Assembly (NCBI GenBank): GCA_024372495.1
Contig: CP099977.1
Location: 3,224,001-3,288,000 of the forward strand
Direction of reading: 5' to 3'
DNA length: 64,000 nucleotides
Origin: Pseudarthrobacter sp. Fe7
GTDB taxonomy: Bacteria > Actinomycetota > Actinomycetes > Actinomycetales > Micrococcaceae
This document shows positions 61,741 to 64,000 of the stretch, in pieces; position 1 is the first letter of the stretch, and every line of letters begins with the position of its first letter. Both the position numbers and the translations under genes were made by a program. The notes beneath the pieces are model-generated. The model ran no database searches and was not told the DNA's origin. It worked only from the letters and a program-made list of their open reading frames with translations.

Positions 61741-62412
61741 CTAGGTTGGGTCCTCGCCGCGGGACAGCCGGTCCCAGCTGTCGATCTCGTCCACGGGCCC
61801 AGCCGTCGCAGCGGTCCCTGCGGCGCCCGCCGCGTCATATTTGGTGCGCGCCTTCCAGTAACGGGCGGCGGGCAGGATCAGCAGGCCGGCCAGGGCCAGC
61901 AGGCAGCCGGCGACGACGGCGAGTACCGGGAAGGGGGTCAGCTCAACGTGCGCCTGGCTGCCGGAGATCCCCGTGGCACCTGCGATGGTTCCCTGCGCGG
62001 CCGCGAGCGGGTCAGCGATGACGGTTGCCGCGGCGGTGGCCACGCCGGCTGAAGCGAGGACGATGATGGCAGTGATGACCCACCGCGCGATCCTGCCCGC
62101 GATGGCCGCTGCGAGGCCACCGGCGAGGGCCACCAGGGCCAGTGCGGTCACGGTGGTGGCGGCCTTGCTGCCCTGCACCTGGATGGCACCCTGGGTGGCC
62201 GCGGCCTGGCCCACCTGGTTGGGGTCCACGGTGGCAGTGATCCACGTCTGGGTGGTGGTGCCGAAAGCGGCCAGCGCCAGGAGCGTAATGAGCAGCACCA
62301 GCGTTGACTTGCGTGCCCAGACGGGCGTGGCGCGGCGTGTTTTCGACTTGCCCGCGTTGCCTGTTGTTCCTGCCGTGCCTGCCGGGTCCACCGTTGCTCC
62401 GGAATCCGGCAT
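61741..62412 (-). CDS. Trp biosynthesis-associated membrane protein
   Basis: 223 residues with four hydrophobic segments (STLVLLITLLALAAFGTT, ALALVALAGGLAAAIAG, WVITAIIVLASAGVATAAA, VLAVVAGCLLALAGLLIL). The size, topology and position between trpE and the HGxxPAAW gene match the actinobacterial Trp-associated membrane protein family. It overlaps trpE by one base (ATGA-type junction at 62412). The function is not known. Confidence 0.85.
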   Translation of the reverse strand: MPDSGATVDPAGTAGTTGNAGKSKTRRATPVWARKSTLVLLITLLALAAFGTTTQTWITATVDPNQVGQAAATQGAIQVQGSKAATTVTALALVALAGGLAAAIAGRIARWVITAIIVLASAGVATAAATVIADPLAAAQGTIAGATGISGSQAHVELTPFPVLAVVAGCLLALAGLLILPAARYWKARTKYDAAGAAGTAATAGPVDEIDSWDRLSRGEDPT

Positions 62413-63974
62413 CAGGAATCCGTCCCGCCGGGGAGGGACTCCGCCGAAATGTTGTGCAGGGATCCGGCGGTGTGGACGGCGCGCAGCGGGGCGGCGGCCT
62501 TGTTGACGGTTTCCATGGCTTCGGTGGGGTTCACCGAGTCCGCCACGATGCCGCCGCCGGCCTGGACGTAGGCCCGCCCGTCACGGATCAGCGCGGACCT
62601 GATGGCGATGGCCATGTCCATGTCCCCGGCGAAGTCGAGGTAGCCCACCACGCCGCCGTAGATGCCGCGGCGGTGCGGTTCCAGCTCATCGAGGAGGCGC
62701 AGCGCCCTGGGCTTGGGCGCACCGGAAAGCGTGCCGGCCGGGAATGTGGCCTTCAGGACGTCGTAGGCCTTGGCCTGCGTGGCCAGCTTGCCTACCACGG
62801 TGGACACAAGGTGCATGATGTGGCTGAACCGCTCCACCTCCATGAACTGGGTGACGTCAACGGTGCCGGCCACGCACACCTTGGAGAGGTCGTTGCGGGA
62901 CAGGTCCACCAGCATCAGGTGCTCGGCGCGTTCCTTCTGGTCCGCCAGGAGCTCTTCGGCGAGGGCTTTGTCCGCCTCGACCGTCTTGCCGCGGGGACGG
63001 GATCCGGCGATGGGGTGGGTGATGACTTCCTCGCCCGTAACCGTCACCAGGGCTTCCGGCGAGGACCCGACGATGGAGTACTCCCGGCCTTCGGCGTCGG
63101 CCAGGCTGAAGATGTACATGTAGGGGCTGGGGTTGGTGTTGCGCAGGACACGGTACACGTCCAGGGCGGACGCCTTGCACTCCATCTCGAAGCGGCGCGA
63201 GATCACCACCTGGAAGACCTCGCCATCAACGATGGCTTCCTTGCCGCGGTCCAGGGCGGCCAGGTACTCGGCTTCGTCCCAGCGTTCCTGGACGCTTGAG
63301 GCGAAGTCCAGGGCTGCCGGCGCCAGCACCGACACGGGCTGCGGGACGGGGGCGCTGATCTTTGCAAGGAGTTCCTTGACCCGGGCCACGGCGTCGTGCC
63401 AGGCCTCGTCCACGCGCTCGGAGCTGTTGTCGAAATTGATGGCGTTGGCGATGAGCAGGACGGTGCCGTCCACGTTGTCATGCACAGCCATGTCCGTGAC
63501 CAGGTTCAACGCCATTTCCGGCAGTTGGAGATCGTCCTCCGGCGGGCTGACCAGCCGTTCCCAGTGCCGGACGGTTTCCCAGCCGAGGAAACCCACCAGG
63601 CCGGAGGTGAAGGGCGGCAGTCCGTCGAACCGGTCGGTGCGCAGCGCGTCGATGGTGTCCCGGATGGCGTCCACGGGACTGCCGCTGACCGGCACGCCCG
63701 CGGGCGGTTCGCCCAGCCAGTGCGCCTGGCCGTCCTTGGTGGTCAGGGTGGCGCGGGACCTGGCGCCGATGAACGAGTAGCGGGACCAGGCGCCGCCCAC
63801 CGCGGCCGATTCCATGAGGAAGGTGCCGGGCTGCCCCTGGGCCAGCTTCCGGTACAGGCCGATGGGGGTTTCGGCGTCGGCGAGGACCTTGAGCCTGACG
63901 GGAATGACGCGGCTGTGGCCGGCGAGTTCCCGGAATTCCTCAAGGCTTGGACTGATGGTTCCGAGGTCCTGCAT
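62412..63974 (-). CDS. trpE: Anthranilate synthase component I
   Basis: Converts chorismate to anthranilate with a glutaminase partner; 520 residues. Seen: RYSFIGARSRATL, LLADQKERAEHLMLVDLSRND, GEEVITHPIAGSRPRGKT, MHLVSTVVGKL, FPAGTLSGAPKPRAL and YGGVVGYLDFAGDMDMAIAIRS. These are the chorismate-binding signatures. trpG and trpD are not in this window. The gene begins 26 bases before the window edge, and nothing upstream can be judged. Confidence 0.96.
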   Translation of the reverse strand: MQDLGTISPSLEEFRELAGHSRVIPVRLKVLADAETPIGLYRKLAQGQPGTFLMESAAVGGAWSRYSFIGARSRATLTTKDGQAHWLGEPPAGVPVSGSPVDAIRDTIDALRTDRFDGLPPFTSGLVGFLGWETVRHWERLVSPPEDDLQLPEMALNLVTDMAVHDNVDGTVLLIANAINFDNSSERVDEAWHDAVARVKELLAKISAPVPQPVSVLAPAALDFASSVQERWDEAEYLAALDRGKEAIVDGEVFQVVISRRFEMECKASALDVYRVLRNTNPSPYMYIFSLADAEGREYSIVGSSPEALVTVTGEEVITHPIAGSRPRGKTVEADKALAEELLADQKERAEHLMLVDLSRNDLSKVCVAGTVDVTQFMEVERFSHIMHLVSTVVGKLATQAKAYDVLKATFPAGTLSGAPKPRALRLLDELEPHRRGIYGGVVGYLDFAGDMDMAIAIRSALIRDGRAYVQAGGGIVADSVNPTEAMETVNKAAAPLRAVHTAGSLHNISAESLPGGTDS

Positions 63975-64000
63975 GGCTGTGCTTGTCCGCCTGTTCTTCG

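Overview
The window looks like chromosomal DNA of a high-GC actinobacterium of the Arthrobacter/Pseudarthrobacter type (Micrococcaceae). The evidence is the block pdtaR - pyk - gltD - gltB - lgt - trpA - trpB - trpC - small HGxxPAAW protein - Trp-associated membrane protein - trpE at 48.4-64 kb, together with ANTAR signalling, actinobacterial conjugation genes and Ala/Gly/Pro-rich proteins. The genus is inferred from gene order and product style, not from a search.

Layout. (1) 0-19.3 kb is accessory metabolism: a partial AbrB-type membrane protein, an SGNH-hydrolase lipoprotein, BioY coupled to a CHY zinc-finger protein, a peroxiredoxin, an old yellow enzyme, a beta-carbonic anhydrase, decayed chromate-transporter and old-yellow-enzyme pieces, a TetR - glycosyltransferase - histidine kinase operon, a biotin ECF transporter (bioY-bioM-bioN), an MHS-family symporter, and a three-gene biotin-dependent carboxylase (HMGL/OadA-like subunit, BCCP, biotin carboxylase) with a divergent IclR regulator. 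(2) 20-48.1 kb is an integrative conjugative element. Its right end lies at a tRNA-Leu(CAA) next to a tyrosine integrase. It carries a MobF relaxase-helicase, SSB, an ArdC-like protein, DUF4913, TraG/VirD4, VirB4, an SCO6880-like protein, a TrbL-like membrane protein, a pilin-like protein, an NlpC/P60 wall hydrolase, a TcpC/VirB8-like protein and a sigma-like regulator. Cargo includes an SRPBCC - MpaB/DUF2236 - ImmA/IrrE - MAB_1171c cluster and a possible toxin-antitoxin-chaperone (SecB-like) module. I could not find the left attachment site. (3) 48.1-64 kb is core chromosome.

Many genes look broken, but the breaks are not random. Twenty-three sit on an AGCT core, mostly CAGCTC read as CAGGCTC with one extra base. 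Eight more fit one-base changes at or next to short homopolymers. Undoing them restores complete family-typical proteins everywhere, including gltB (ten breaks, restored to 1537 codons). It also dissolves two apparent fusions, VirB4-VirD4 and GltB-GltD. I therefore read the affected genes as intact in the organism, with consensus errors, possibly caused by DNA modification at an AGCT-centred motif. Coordinates below span the restored genes.

The most interesting biology is the MpaB/ImmA/MAB_1171c cargo cluster, which shares a 15-base palindromic site with the promoter of an EspR-like regulator 20 kb away; the HicA-like / HTH / SecB-like trio with a perfect inverted repeat at its internal promoter; and a LexA-type box in front of a small gene beside the relaxase.
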